DNA of 64,000 nt from DASSUW01 sp963730535 (GTDB lineage: Bacteria > Actinomycetota > Thermoleophilia > Solirubrobacterales > Solirubrobacteraceae): positions 372,001 through 436,000 of the forward strand of contig CAVSRU010000005.1 in NCBI GenBank assembly GCA_963730535.1, given 5' to 3'. Position 1 is the stretch's first letter. Each line of letters opens with the position of its first letter. The position numbers were made by a program, and so were the translations under genes. The notes beneath the pieces were generated by a model. It saw nothing but the letters and a program-made list of their open reading frames with translations, made no database searches and had not been told where the DNA came from. Below, piece after piece: positions 46,692 through 54,505 of this stretch.

Positions 46692-47269
46692 GAGCGGCGC
46701 AGCCCCGCCGAGACGACGGCCAGCAGGACGGCCTCCTCCTTTCCAGGGTTCTCGAAGTGGTGCGGAAGGTCGGCGTCGAAGGTCACGGTGTCGCCGGTCG
46801 CGAGACGGTGGCGCGCGCCGTCGACCAGCAGGTCGACCGTGCCGGCCTCGACGACCGAGGTCTCGCGCGCGCCCGGCTCATGCATCGGCGGGTCGCCGGG
46901 CCCGCCGGTCGCGGCGCCGGGCGCGAGCCGGTGGCGGGAGACCTCGGCGCGCAGGCCGGGCAGCGGCGGGGTGAGGATCTCGTAGCGGTGCCCGTCGGCG
47001 CCGCCGCCGCGCCCCTCGCCGGCGCGCACGACGCTCACCGTCCCGCCCTCATCGAGCCGCAGCAGCTGCGACAGGCGCAGCTCGAGGCCGGCGGCGATCC
47101 GGGCGGCGGTCTGGAGGGTCGGGCTCGTCTCCCCGCGCTCGACCTGGGAGAGCATCGGCGCCGAGACGCCGGAGCGCACGGCGAGGTCCCGCAGCGAGAG
47201 GTCCATCGCTTCGCGCAGCGCGCGGACCCGAGGGCCGATGGCCGGCAGGACGTCGGTGGTCGCCGCCAT
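46688..47269 (-). CDS. XRE-family regulator with C-terminal cupin domain
   Basis: The N-terminal helix-turn-helix (residues about 10-70) reads RVRALREAMDLSLRDLAVRS and SAPMLSQVERGETSPTLQTA. The C-terminal half is a cupin: HEPGARETSVVEAGTVDLLV and GDTVTFDADLPHHFENPG. Proteins with this layout (PuuR/SinR-like) sense small ligands. I start at MAATTDVLP; an extra 13 codons are possible but cross the palindrome. Coupling to leuC by ATGA suggests it controls leucine genes, an inference from context only. The palindrome six bases upstream of the ATG is a likely autoregulatory site. Confidence 0.87.
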   Translation of the reverse strand: MAATTDVLPAIGPRVRALREAMDLSLRDLAVRSGVSAPMLSQVERGETSPTLQTAARIAAGLELRLSQLLRLDEGGTVSVVRAGEGRGGGADGHRYEILTPPLPGLRAEVSRHRLAPGAATGGPGDPPMHEPGARETSVVEAGTVDLLVDGARHRLATGDTVTFDADLPHHFENPGKEEAVLLAVVSAGLRRS

Positions 47270-47275
47270 ACGCGC

Positions 47276-47291
47276 GTACGTTATCACGTAC
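47276..47291. promoter_or_regulatory. Palindromic operator candidate before the cupin regulator
   Basis: GTACGTTATCACGTAC is a 6-4-6 inverted repeat located six bases upstream of the regulator's ATG. Its place suits autoregulation of the regulator-leuC-leuD operon. No second copy was noted before leuA or leuB. Confidence 0.55.
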
Positions 47292-47300
47292 ACGGACGGT

Positions 47301-47507
47301 AACGGCAACGGCGCTGGGTAGGGAGGCGAGGGAGCCAGCCGCGGCGCGCGAACTATCCCGGGTTAGCCCCGGAAACCGACGCTAATCCGGGATAGTTCGG
47401 CGAACCGTGTCGAGTTAGCCCCGGAAACCGGGGCTAACTCGACGCAGTTCGGGCCATCACCGTCCACGCCGGCCCCTCCGCCTCCCTACCCAGCCGGTGT
47501 TGACGTT
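47301..47507. repeat. Mosaic intergenic repeat, copy 4
   Basis: Left end AACGGCAACGGCGCTGGG with TAGGGAGGC, right end GCCTCCCTACCCAGCC then GGTGTTGACGTT. It contains two palindromic cores like copy 1 (ACTATCCCGGGTTAGCCCC..., then GTTAGCCCCGGAAACC with GGGGCTAAC), and right-hand sequence matching copy 3. It separates two divergent genes, so promoters of both must lie in or beside it; it ends 26 bases before the patatin start. Confidence 0.87.
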
Positions 47508-47532
47508 CGCCGAGGCCGCCATCATCCCCGGC

Positions 47533-48444
47533 GTGCCAATCACCGAGCTTCCGGACACCCTCGTCCTCGGCGCCGGCGGAACCCTCGGCGAGGCGTGGCT
47601 GCGCGGCCTCTTGAGCGGGATCGAGGCGGCGTCCGGGCTCGACTTCCGCGACTGCGAGTACCTGGTCGGGACGTCGGCGGGGTCGATCGTGGCCGCCGCC
47701 CTGGCCGGCGGCCGCAGGCCGGAGGCCGGCGACCGCGCCGCCCGCGAGTGGGGCGAGGCCGCGGCGGCGCCGGCGGAGAGCTCGCTGCGCCGGCTCGGCG
47801 GGGCCGCCGCGCGGCTCGGCGCCGCCGCCGCCTCTCCCCTGGCCCCGGTCGCGCTCGCCGGCCTCGCGCCCGCGGGCCGGCTCGCCCGCGCGGCTGCGCT
47901 CGCGGCGGCGCCGCGCCCGCAGCGCCGGCTCGACGGCCTCGGCCGCCAGCTCGCGGCGCTCGGCGGGCGCTTCGACGGGCGGCTGCGCATCGCGGTCGTC
48001 GACCGCCGCAGCGGGCGCCGCGTGCTGCTCGGCGCCCCCGGCGCCCCGACGGCGAGCGTCGCCGACGCCGTGCTCGCCTCCTGCGCGGTCCCGTGGCTGT
48101 TCGCGCCGGTCGAGATCGGCGGGCGCGAGTACGTCGACGGCGGCGTCTGGAGCCCGACGAACCTCGACGCGGCGCCCGGCGGGCGCGGCGCCCGGGTGCT
48201 GTGCCTGGCGCCGAGCGCCGGACCGGCTACGCCGCGCACCGCGGCGGGGGCGCTGCGCGCCGTCACCTCCGCCGCCCTCGCGGCCGAGGAGATGGCGCTA
48301 CGGGGGCGAGGGATGCGTCCGCGCACGATCGTGCCCGACGCTGCGTCGATCGCGGCGATCGGCGCCGACCTAATGGACGCCAGGCCCAGCGAGCGGGTGC
48401 TCGACGCCGCCTTCGCCCAGGGCCAGGCGCTGGCTACGGGGTAG
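47533..48444 (+). CDS. Patatin-like phospholipase family protein
   Basis: Probable lipid acyl hydrolase of 303 residues. The oxyanion-hole motif LVLGAGGTLGEAWLRG is near the N-terminus, the nucleophile Ser is in LVGTSAGSIVAAALAGG, and the catalytic Asp is in YVDGGVWSPTNLDA. The middle is Ala/Arg-rich. I start at GTG 47533; a GTG at 47497 in the repeat extends it by 12 codons and is less likely. No signal peptide, so a cytoplasmic or membrane-surface enzyme. It is convergent with leuA, overlapping by 11 bases, and breaks up the leucine cluster. Confidence 0.88.
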   Translation: MPITELPDTLVLGAGGTLGEAWLRGLLSGIEAASGLDFRDCEYLVGTSAGSIVAAALAGGRRPEAGDRAAREWGEAAAAPAESSLRRLGGAAARLGAAAASPLAPVALAGLAPAGRLARAAALAAAPRPQRRLDGLGRQLAALGGRFDGRLRIAVVDRRSGRRVLLGAPGAPTASVADAVLASCAVPWLFAPVEIGGREYVDGGVWSPTNLDAAPGGRGARVLCLAPSAGPATPRTAAGALRAVTSAALAAEEMALRGRGMRPRTIVPDAASIAAIGADLMDARPSERVLDAAFAQGQALATG

Positions 48445-49999
48445 GCGTCAGCTCGGGCGTCTCGGCCGCCTCGGCGGCCACCGCGACCTTGCGCTCCGCG
48501 TTGGCGAGCGCGCGCACGTACGCGAGCGCCGCCGCCTCGATGATGTCGGTCGACACACCCTGCCCGGCTGCCGACTGGCCCGCGACCTCGAGCACCACGC
48601 TCGCCTCGCCGAGCGCGTCCTGGCCGCCGGTCACCGCGTCGATGCGGAACTCGCGCAGCCGCGCCTCCCGCCGGGTCGCCACGTTGATCGCGCGGAAGAT
48701 CGCGTCGACCGGACCGTCACCCGTGAAGTCGCCCTGGACCACCTCGCCGGACGGCAGGCGGACCGCGACCACGGCGTGCGGCGGGCGGCGGGACGACGCC
48801 TCGACGTCGAACCACTCCAGCGTGTAGGAGGCGAGCTCGGTGCGCAGCTCGTCGGTCACCAGCGCCTCGAGGTCCATCGCCGTGACCTGCTTCTTCTTGT
48901 CCGCGATGTCCTTGAAGCGCTTGAACGCGGTGTTCAGCGCCTGCCCGTCGACCGTGAAGCCCAGCTCCTCGAGCGCCGACTTGAGCGCGTGGCGGCCCGA
49001 GTGCTTGCCGAGCACGATCGACGACACGTCGTCGACGCCCACGGTCGCTGCGTCCATGATCTCGTACGTCGAGCGCTCCTTGAGCACCCCGTCCTGGTGG
49101 ATGCCGGACTCGTGTGCGAAGGCGTTGCGGCCCACAATCGCCTTGTTCGGCTGCACCGGATAGCCGGTCAGGCGGGAGACGAGCCGGCTCGTGCGGGCGA
49201 TCTCGCGGGTCTGGACCTCGCACGACAGCCGGAGCGAGTCGGCGCGCGTGTGGAGGAGCATCACGAACTCCTCGAGCGACGCGTTGCCGGCCCGCTCGCC
49301 GATCCCGTTGATCGCGCACTCGACCTGGCGCGCGCCGGCCTGCACGCCCGCGAACGAGTTGGCGACCGCCAGCCCGAGGTCGTCGTGGCAGTGCACCGAG
49401 AGCACGACCCCGCGCAGCGGGGGCACCAGCTCGTACAGGCGCCCGAGGAACGCCGCGTACTCGTCCGGCATCGCGTACCCGACGGTGTCGGGGATGTTGA
49501 TCGTGGTCGCCCCCTCCTCGATGGCGGCGGCCACCACCTCGGCGGTGAAGTCGACGTCGGCGCGGGTGGCGTCCATCGGGGAGAACTCCACGTCGTCGGC
49601 GAACGACTTGGCGTGGGCGACCGCCGCGCGGGCCTGGCCGAGCACGTCCTCGCGCGTCGACTGGAGCTGGTGCTCGATGTGGATGTCGGAGGTGGAGATG
49701 AACGTGTGGATACGCGGGCGCTCGGCGTCGCGCACCGCCTCCGCGGCGCGCTCGATGTCGGCCGCGTGGGCGCGCGCGAGGCCGGCGATGACCGGGCCGT
49801 GCACCTCGCGGGCGATCGCCTGCACGGCGGCGAAGTCGCCGGGCGAGGCGATCGGGAAGCCGGCCTCGATGACGTCCACCCCGAGGCGCGCGAGCTGTTG
49901 CGCGATCTCGAGCTTCTCGGTCGCGTTCAGCGAGATCCCGGGGGACTGCTCCCCGTCTCGCAGCGTGGTGTCGAAGATGATGACCCGGTCGTCGTGCAT
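48434..49999 (-). CDS. leuA: 2-isopropylmalate synthase
   Basis: LeuA condenses 2-ketoisovalerate with acetyl-CoA, the first leucine step. The 521-residue product has FDTTLRDGEQSPGISLN, EAGFPIASPGDF, SVHCHDDLGLAVANSFAGV (metal-binding HxH), GIGERAGNASLEEFVM and NAFAHESGIHQDGVLKE, then the C-terminal leucine-binding domain. Length fits form I LeuA. ATG start. It lies 27 bases after the anti-sigma kinase gene and may share its message. Confidence 0.97.
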   Translation of the reverse strand: MHDDRVIIFDTTLRDGEQSPGISLNATEKLEIAQQLARLGVDVIEAGFPIASPGDFAAVQAIAREVHGPVIAGLARAHAADIERAAEAVRDAERPRIHTFISTSDIHIEHQLQSTREDVLGQARAAVAHAKSFADDVEFSPMDATRADVDFTAEVVAAAIEEGATTINIPDTVGYAMPDEYAAFLGRLYELVPPLRGVVLSVHCHDDLGLAVANSFAGVQAGARQVECAINGIGERAGNASLEEFVMLLHTRADSLRLSCEVQTREIARTSRLVSRLTGYPVQPNKAIVGRNAFAHESGIHQDGVLKERSTYEIMDAATVGVDDVSSIVLGKHSGRHALKSALEELGFTVDGQALNTAFKRFKDIADKKKQVTAMDLEALVTDELRTELASYTLEWFDVEASSRRPPHAVVAVRLPSGEVVQGDFTGDGPVDAIFRAINVATRREARLREFRIDAVTGGQDALGEASVVLEVAGQSAAGQGVSTDIIEAAALAYVRALANAERKVAVAAEAAETPELTPTP

Positions 50000-50026
50000 C
50001 GCGGCCTCGCGGCCGCCGAGCCTAGC

Positions 50027-50401
50027 TCACACGTCGATCTCGAACCAGACCCGCGTGCTGCCGCGCTCGACGCCCCAGCGGTCCGCGACCTTGTCGACGA
50101 GCCGCAGGCCGTGGCCGCCGCCCACGTGCGGCGGGGAGTCGGACGGGCGCATCTCGGGCAGCGCCCCGGCGCCCGGGTCGTGCACGGTGAACCGCACCCG
50201 CACGGCGTCGCGCGTGATGATCATGCGGATCTCACCCTCTTCGGGCCCGTACTTGACGGCGTTCGTGACGAGCTCCGAGATGAGCAGCGTGGCGTCCTCG
50301 GTCCGCTCGCGGCCGAGCTGCGCCTCCAGGGCGCGCACGCGGGCACGCGCCCGGCGCGGCGCGTCGGTCGTGCGCTCGAGGCTCAGTACGGTCTCGGTCA
50401 T
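50027..50401 (-). CDS. Anti-sigma/RsbW-like ATP-binding serine kinase
   Basis: A 124-residue GHKL ATPase of the RsbW/SpoIIAB type. The N-box is LISELVTNAVKYG, the G1-box VHDPGAG and the G2-box GGGHGLRLVDKVADRWG. Such proteins bind a sigma factor or phosphorylate a STAS antagonist. A STAS protein is encoded divergently 30 bases away, a natural partner; no sigma-B-like gene is next to them. Also possible that it acts as a free histidine-kinase-like domain. Confidence 0.88.
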   Translation of the reverse strand: MTETVLSLERTTDAPRRARARVRALEAQLGRERTEDATLLISELVTNAVKYGPEEGEIRMIITRDAVRVRFTVHDPGAGALPEMRPSDSPPHVGGGHGLRLVDKVADRWGVERGSTRVWFEIDV

Positions 50402-50431
50402 TCGCGACTTCGCGTACCCTCTCCCCGCCGC

Positions 50432-50785
50432 ATGACACCTGAACCGTGTGAATTCGAACTCCGTGCCGAGCGGGCCGGCGCGACCGCGCTGGTGGCGGTC
50501 AAGGGAGAGCTCGACATCGCCACCCTGCCGGAGTTCGAGCAGGTGGTGCGGAGCCTCCGGTCACCCGAACTCGAGCGCCTGGTGGTGGACCTGCGCGAGG
50601 TCGCGTTCGTCGACTCCATGACCATCGAGCTGCTGCTGCGCCTGCACACCCAGCTCGCGGAGACCGGCGCGGAGCTCCTCGTCGTGCGAGGGCCCCGCGC
50701 CGTCCACCGTGTCTTCGAGCTGACCGGGCTCGACCGGGTTCTGGTCATGCTCGACCAGCCCCCGGCTCGCGTCACACCGTCCTGA
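50432..50785 (+). CDS. STAS-domain anti-sigma factor antagonist
   Basis: The 117-residue protein has the STAS fold: VAVKGELDIATLPEFEQVV, then LVVDLREVAFVDSMTIELLL with the phosphorylatable Ser at residue 62, then LLVVRGPRAVHRVFELTGLD. It is likely the substrate of the RsbW-like kinase encoded divergently. The 30-base gap must serve both starts. It is convergent with the protease gene and overlaps it by 14 bases. Confidence 0.9.
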   Translation: MTPEPCEFELRAERAGATALVAVKGELDIATLPEFEQVVRSLRSPELERLVVDLREVAFVDSMTIELLLRLHTQLAETGAELLVVRGPRAVHRVFELTGLDRVLVMLDQPPARVTPS

Positions 50786-51452
50786 GCGTCACGGCGAAGC
50801 CGCGCGAGGCGGCCTTCGCGAGGATGCCCTGGACCGTCGGGCCCTCCTCGCTGCACGCGCCGGCGCACAGGCGGCTCACGATGCCGAGCGCCTTGCCGGT
50901 GCGGATGTGCACGAGCGGGCCGCCGGAGTCGCCCCAGTGGATCGGGCCGCTGACATCGTAGGTGGAGGCGTCGTCGAAGCCCATCACGGCCTGACGCTGC
51001 TCCTGGGTGGGCTTCGTCGTGCCGTAGCCGAGCCCGTAACCGGAGAGCTGGATCATGTCGCCGGTGAGCGTGTCGGCGGGGACGGTCGAGCCCTTCGGGA
51101 AGGCCGGGTGGCCCTTGACGGCGGGGCTCACCCGCGCGAGGTCCTCGGCGTCGACCTCGATGAACGCGAAGTCCCAGGCGGTCGTGTTCTGGTCGCCGAT
51201 GAAAGCGACGCTGCCGAACTCGACGCCGTCGATGTCGCGGACGCGCTGGCCGATCTGCGCGACGCAGTGGGCGGCGGTGCCCAGGTACGTCTTGCCGGAC
51301 CCGGAGTAGGCGAAGTTCAGGGTGCAGGACCCGGCGTCGGTCTCGTGGTAGGCGCCTGGCTGCAGCGTGACGGCGGCGGAGGCGGCCGCTGGGGCCGCGA
51401 ACGCGACGGCCATCGCCGCAGCCGCGGTGATGAGTGTGCGTCGGAGGTTCAT
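50772..51452 (-). CDS. Secreted trypsin-like (S1) serine protease
   Basis: The 226-residue product has a Sec signal peptide at residues 1-27 (MNLRRTLITAAAAMAVAFAA, cleavage after ASA). The chymotrypsin-fold triad is His62 in LGTAAHCVA, Asp94 in TAWDFAFIEVD and Ser176 in HWGDSGGPLV. Cysteines at about 43/63 and near CAGAC suggest disulphides. No propeptide or binding domain. The S1 pocket is not assigned. It is convergent with the STAS gene. The nearest minus-strand gene upstream ends 40 bases away. Confidence 0.9.
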   Translation of the reverse strand: MNLRRTLITAAAAMAVAFAAPAAASAAVTLQPGAYHETDAGSCTLNFAYSGSGKTYLGTAAHCVAQIGQRVRDIDGVEFGSVAFIGDQNTTAWDFAFIEVDAEDLARVSPAVKGHPAFPKGSTVPADTLTGDMIQLSGYGLGYGTTKPTQEQRQAVMGFDDASTYDVSGPIHWGDSGGPLVHIRTGKALGIVSRLCAGACSEEGPTVQGILAKAASRGFAVTLRTV

Positions 51453-51492
51453 GGCGGCTACAACGCGAGCGCGCCACGTTTCTTGCGATCGG

Positions 51493-52863
51493 CTACCGCG
51501 ACACGTGGATCCCGAGCGCCTTGGGGGCCGCGCAGACGGCGCGCGTGAGCGGGTCGGGGCGGCGCCCGGCCCCCTCCAGGCGCTCGGCGCGCAGGAACGC
51601 GCGGCGCACGAGCACGCCCCCGAGCCACGCGATCGGCTCGGGCGGCACGCGCACCGGCGTGTGCTCGAGCAGCACGGGGTCGCGGTCCCCGAGCACCAGG
51701 CCCGCCAGCGTGCGGCCGGCGAGGTGCGACGGCCCGACGCCGTTGCCGGTGAAGCCGAACGCATAGTGCACGGGGCCGTCCTCGAGCGTGCCGATCTGGG
51801 GCAGGTGGCTGGGCGAGACGTCGATCGGCCCTCCCCAGGCGTGGGTGATCCGGCGCCCGGCGAGGGCGGGCAGCATCTCGACCAGGTGCTCCCGGGTGGC
51901 GGCGACCGTCGCGGCGTCGACCTCGACGCGCCCGTCGAGCCGGGCCCCCCAGGCGAGCGGCCCGCCACCCCAGCCGAACGCGATCCGGCCGTCCGGCGTC
52001 GTGCGGAAGTAGTGCACGAACGTGCGCCCGTCGGTGATCGTCTCTCCCCCGGTCCAGCCGATCCGCTCGAGGACGTCGGGCACCGGCTCGGTGAGCACGA
52101 TGTGCGACGACGTCACCGACAGCCGCGACCGCAGCGGGCGCACGCCGCGGGTGGCGGCGTTGAGCGCCAGCACGGCTGCGCCCGCCCGCACGCGGGCGGA
52201 CGCCGTCTCGGCGACCACCTCTCCCGGGCCTACGCGCAGCGCGCGCACGCGCGAGCGCTCGTGGATCGCGACCCCGCGCTCGAGCAGCCGGCGGCGCAGC
52301 CCCAGCGCGAGCCGTGCGGGCTGGACGCTGGCGTCGTCGGGGACGAGGAGCCCGCGCCGGAAGCGCGGCGAGTCGCAGCGTGCGCGGAGCGCCCCATCGT
52401 CGAGGGCCACGACCCGGCCGGGGGCGATGTCGGCGGCGGCGACGATCCGGTCGATCACGGCGTCCTGGGCCTCGCTCGTCGACGCCATCAGGAACCCCGA
52501 CCGACGGAACCAGGCGTCGACCCCCTCCTGCTCGCACCAGGCGCCGATCGCGCCCACGCTGTCCGAGGACGCCTGGCACGCGGCGAGCGCGCGCTCGTCG
52601 TCGAAGCGCTCCCGCAGCGACGGAAGGTTCGACCACAGCGTCTCGCAGAAGCCCCCGTTGCGGCCGCTCGGCCCGTGCCCGCACAGATCGGCCTCCAGCA
52701 GCACGACGCGCGCGCCCCGCTCCAGCAGCTGCCAGGCGGTCCAGAGGCCGGTGTAGCCGCCGCCCACGATGACCGCGTCGGCCTCGAGATCACCGGCGGC
52801 CGGCGCGGTGGGCGTCACCGCCCCGGCCTCGGCGAGCCAGTAGCCGTGGGCGTTGTGTTCCAC
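51493..52863 (-). CDS. FAD-dependent amine oxidoreductase (DAO family, PuuB-like)
   Basis: The 456-residue protein has the dinucleotide-binding motif DAVIVGGGYTGLWTAWQLLE with E at the strand end, GRNGGFCETLW, and the C-terminal FAD site FGFTGNGVGPSHLAGRTLAGL. These features match glycine/D-amino-acid oxidase types and especially gamma-glutamylputrescine oxidoreductase PuuB. The GTG start directly follows the aminotransferase stop, so they form one operon. The context (class III aminotransferase, aldehyde dehydrogenase, potABCD, PucR) argues for oxidation of putrescine or its gamma-glutamyl form. PuuA is not present in the window. Confidence 0.87.
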   Translation of the reverse strand: MEHNAHGYWLAEAGAVTPTAPAAGDLEADAVIVGGGYTGLWTAWQLLERGARVVLLEADLCGHGPSGRNGGFCETLWSNLPSLRERFDDERALAACQASSDSVGAIGAWCEQEGVDAWFRRSGFLMASTSEAQDAVIDRIVAAADIAPGRVVALDDGALRARCDSPRFRRGLLVPDDASVQPARLALGLRRRLLERGVAIHERSRVRALRVGPGEVVAETASARVRAGAAVLALNAATRGVRPLRSRLSVTSSHIVLTEPVPDVLERIGWTGGETITDGRTFVHYFRTTPDGRIAFGWGGGPLAWGARLDGRVEVDAATVAATREHLVEMLPALAGRRITHAWGGPIDVSPSHLPQIGTLEDGPVHYAFGFTGNGVGPSHLAGRTLAGLVLGDRDPVLLEHTPVRVPPEPIAWLGGVLVRRAFLRAERLEGAGRRPDPLTRAVCAAPKALGIHVSR

Positions 52864-54261
52864 CTAGGCGACGAAGAAGCGGTCGGAGGCGTCGCTGAGC
52901 ACGGCCTCGGTCTTCGCCACCAGCTCGTCCAGCTCGCGCCGGCCGCAGATGAGCGGCGGCGAGAGATGCAGCACGGCGTCGCCCCGGTCGTCGGGACGCG
53001 CGATCAGGCCCTCGTCGAGCAGGCGGCGGGTGAGGAAGCCGCGCAGCAGCCGCTCGCGCGCCTCGGCATCGAAGCGGGTGTTGTCCGCGTCCCGCACCAG
53101 CTCGAGCGCCCAGAAGTAGCCGTCGCCGCGGACGTCGCCGACGATCGGCACCCGCTCGCGCAGCGTCTCGAGCCGCCCGCGCAGGTACTCCTCGTGCTCG
53201 CGGACGTTCTCGAGCACCCCTTCGCGCTCGAAGATCTCGATGTTGCGCAGCGCGATCGCGGCGGCGACCGGGTGCCCGCCGAACGTGATCCCGTGCAGGA
53301 GCATCCGGCCCTCGTCGTAGAGCGGCTCGGCGATCCGGTCCGAGACGATCACGGCGCCCATCGGCGCGTACGCCGAGGTGAGGCCCTTGGCGAGCGTGAT
53401 CACGTCGGGCGCCGGCCCGTAGCGCGCGGAGGCGAACCACTCGCCGAAGCGCCCGAAGCCGGTGATCACCTCGTCGGCGACGAGCGCGATCCCGTAGCGG
53501 TCGGCGAGCTCCCGCAGGCCGGCCAGGTAGCCGTCAGGCGGGACGAGCGCGCCGCCGGCGTTCTGCACCGGCTCGACGATGATCATCGCCACCGTCTCGG
53601 GGCCCGCCTCGACGATCGTGCGCTCCATCTCCTCGAGCAGCTGCGCGCAGTGGGCGGCCGGGTCCTGCTCGAGCTCGTGGCGGAACGCGTTGGTGTTCGA
53701 GACCCGCACGACCGGGATCGGCGACGCCCCGAACGGCTCCTTCATGGGCCGCACGCCGGTGAAGCTCAGCGCGCCGAGGGTGACCCCGTGATAGGCGATC
53801 TCGCGCGCGATCGCCTTTGTCCGCTGCGGCTCGCCCTTGGCCAGGTAGTGCTGGCGGACGATCTTCCAGGCCGCCTCGACCGACTCCGAGCCGCCGCTGG
53901 TGAAGAACACGCGGTTGAGATCCCCGGGAGCGCGCTCGGCCAGCGCCTCCGCGAGCAGGATCGCCGGCGGGTGCGCGGTCGCCCAGTTCGTGTTGAACGC
54001 CAGCGTCGAGAGCTGCTCGCCCGCCACCGCGGCCATCTCCTCGCCGAACGAGTAGCCCAGCTGGCAGCAGAACAGCGAGCTGAGGCCGTCGAGGTACCGC
54101 CGCCCGTCGGTGTCGAACACGTACGCGCCCTCGCCGCGCTCGAGCACGAGCAGCCGGCTGCCGTCCGGCCCGAACGCGCCGTTGCGCGTGAAGTGCATGA
54201 GCAGGTGACGGTGCGCGAGCTCCTGCAGGTCCCCCGTCCCGACGGCATCGATCGCTGTCAT
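52864..54261 (-). CDS. Class III PLP aminotransferase (putrescine/omega-amino acid type)
   Basis: The 465-residue enzyme belongs to the omega-transaminase group (SpuC, BioA, GabT relatives). RVFFTSGGSESVEAAWKIVR, AYHGVTLGALSFTG, IIVEPVQNAGGALVPPDGYL and LVADEVITGFGRFGEWF are family motifs, and the Schiff-base Lys is in DVITLAKGLTSAYAPMGAV. In this polyamine setting a putrescine- or spermidine-to-pyruvate aminotransferase is likeliest. ATG 54261; the FAD oxidase follows with no gap. Confidence 0.9.
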   Translation of the reverse strand: MTAIDAVGTGDLQELAHRHLLMHFTRNGAFGPDGSRLLVLERGEGAYVFDTDGRRYLDGLSSLFCCQLGYSFGEEMAAVAGEQLSTLAFNTNWATAHPPAILLAEALAERAPGDLNRVFFTSGGSESVEAAWKIVRQHYLAKGEPQRTKAIAREIAYHGVTLGALSFTGVRPMKEPFGASPIPVVRVSNTNAFRHELEQDPAAHCAQLLEEMERTIVEAGPETVAMIIVEPVQNAGGALVPPDGYLAGLRELADRYGIALVADEVITGFGRFGEWFASARYGPAPDVITLAKGLTSAYAPMGAVIVSDRIAEPLYDEGRMLLHGITFGGHPVAAAIALRNIEIFEREGVLENVREHEEYLRGRLETLRERVPIVGDVRGDGYFWALELVRDADNTRFDAEARERLLRGFLTRRLLDEGLIARPDDRGDAVLHLSPPLICGRRELDELVAKTEAVLSDASDRFFVA

Positions 54262-54337
54262 GCCGCCGGATGGTCGTCCCCTCCCGCGGCGCCGACAATG
54301 GTCGGAGCGTCGCGTCTAGGTCGCGTGAGGCGGACGG
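54262..54337 (-). promoter_or_regulatory. Upstream region of the aminotransferase operon
   Basis: These bases lie between the aminotransferase start and repeat copy 5. The minus-strand promoter of the aminotransferase-oxidase pair is expected here, but I could not name boxes with confidence. Confidence 0.3.
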
Positions 54338-54470
54338 AACGTCAACGTCAACTGCGGCTGGGTAGGGAGGCTGGGGGTGCCGGCGGCGGTGAGTGTCGAC
54401 TTGACGTCGATTATCGCCGTCAAGTCGACACTCACCGCTCGGGCTCCCCTTCAATGCCGCCGTTGACGTG
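54338..54470. repeat. Mosaic intergenic repeat, copy 5
   Basis: Left end has AACGTC twice (AACGTCAACGTCAACTGCGG) then CTGGGTAGGGAGGC; right end CAATGCCGCCGTTGACGT. The core is a perfect 21-base inverted repeat (54386-54406 and 54418-54438; arm GCGGTGAGTGTCGACTTGAC) with an 11-base loop. It lies between two divergent genes. Core sequence is unlike copies 1, 3 and 4 but shares GTCGAC with copy 2. Confidence 0.88.
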
Positions 54471-54505
54471 CGCCGGCACTCCGCGCGAGCCGTCACACTC
54501 ACGCC

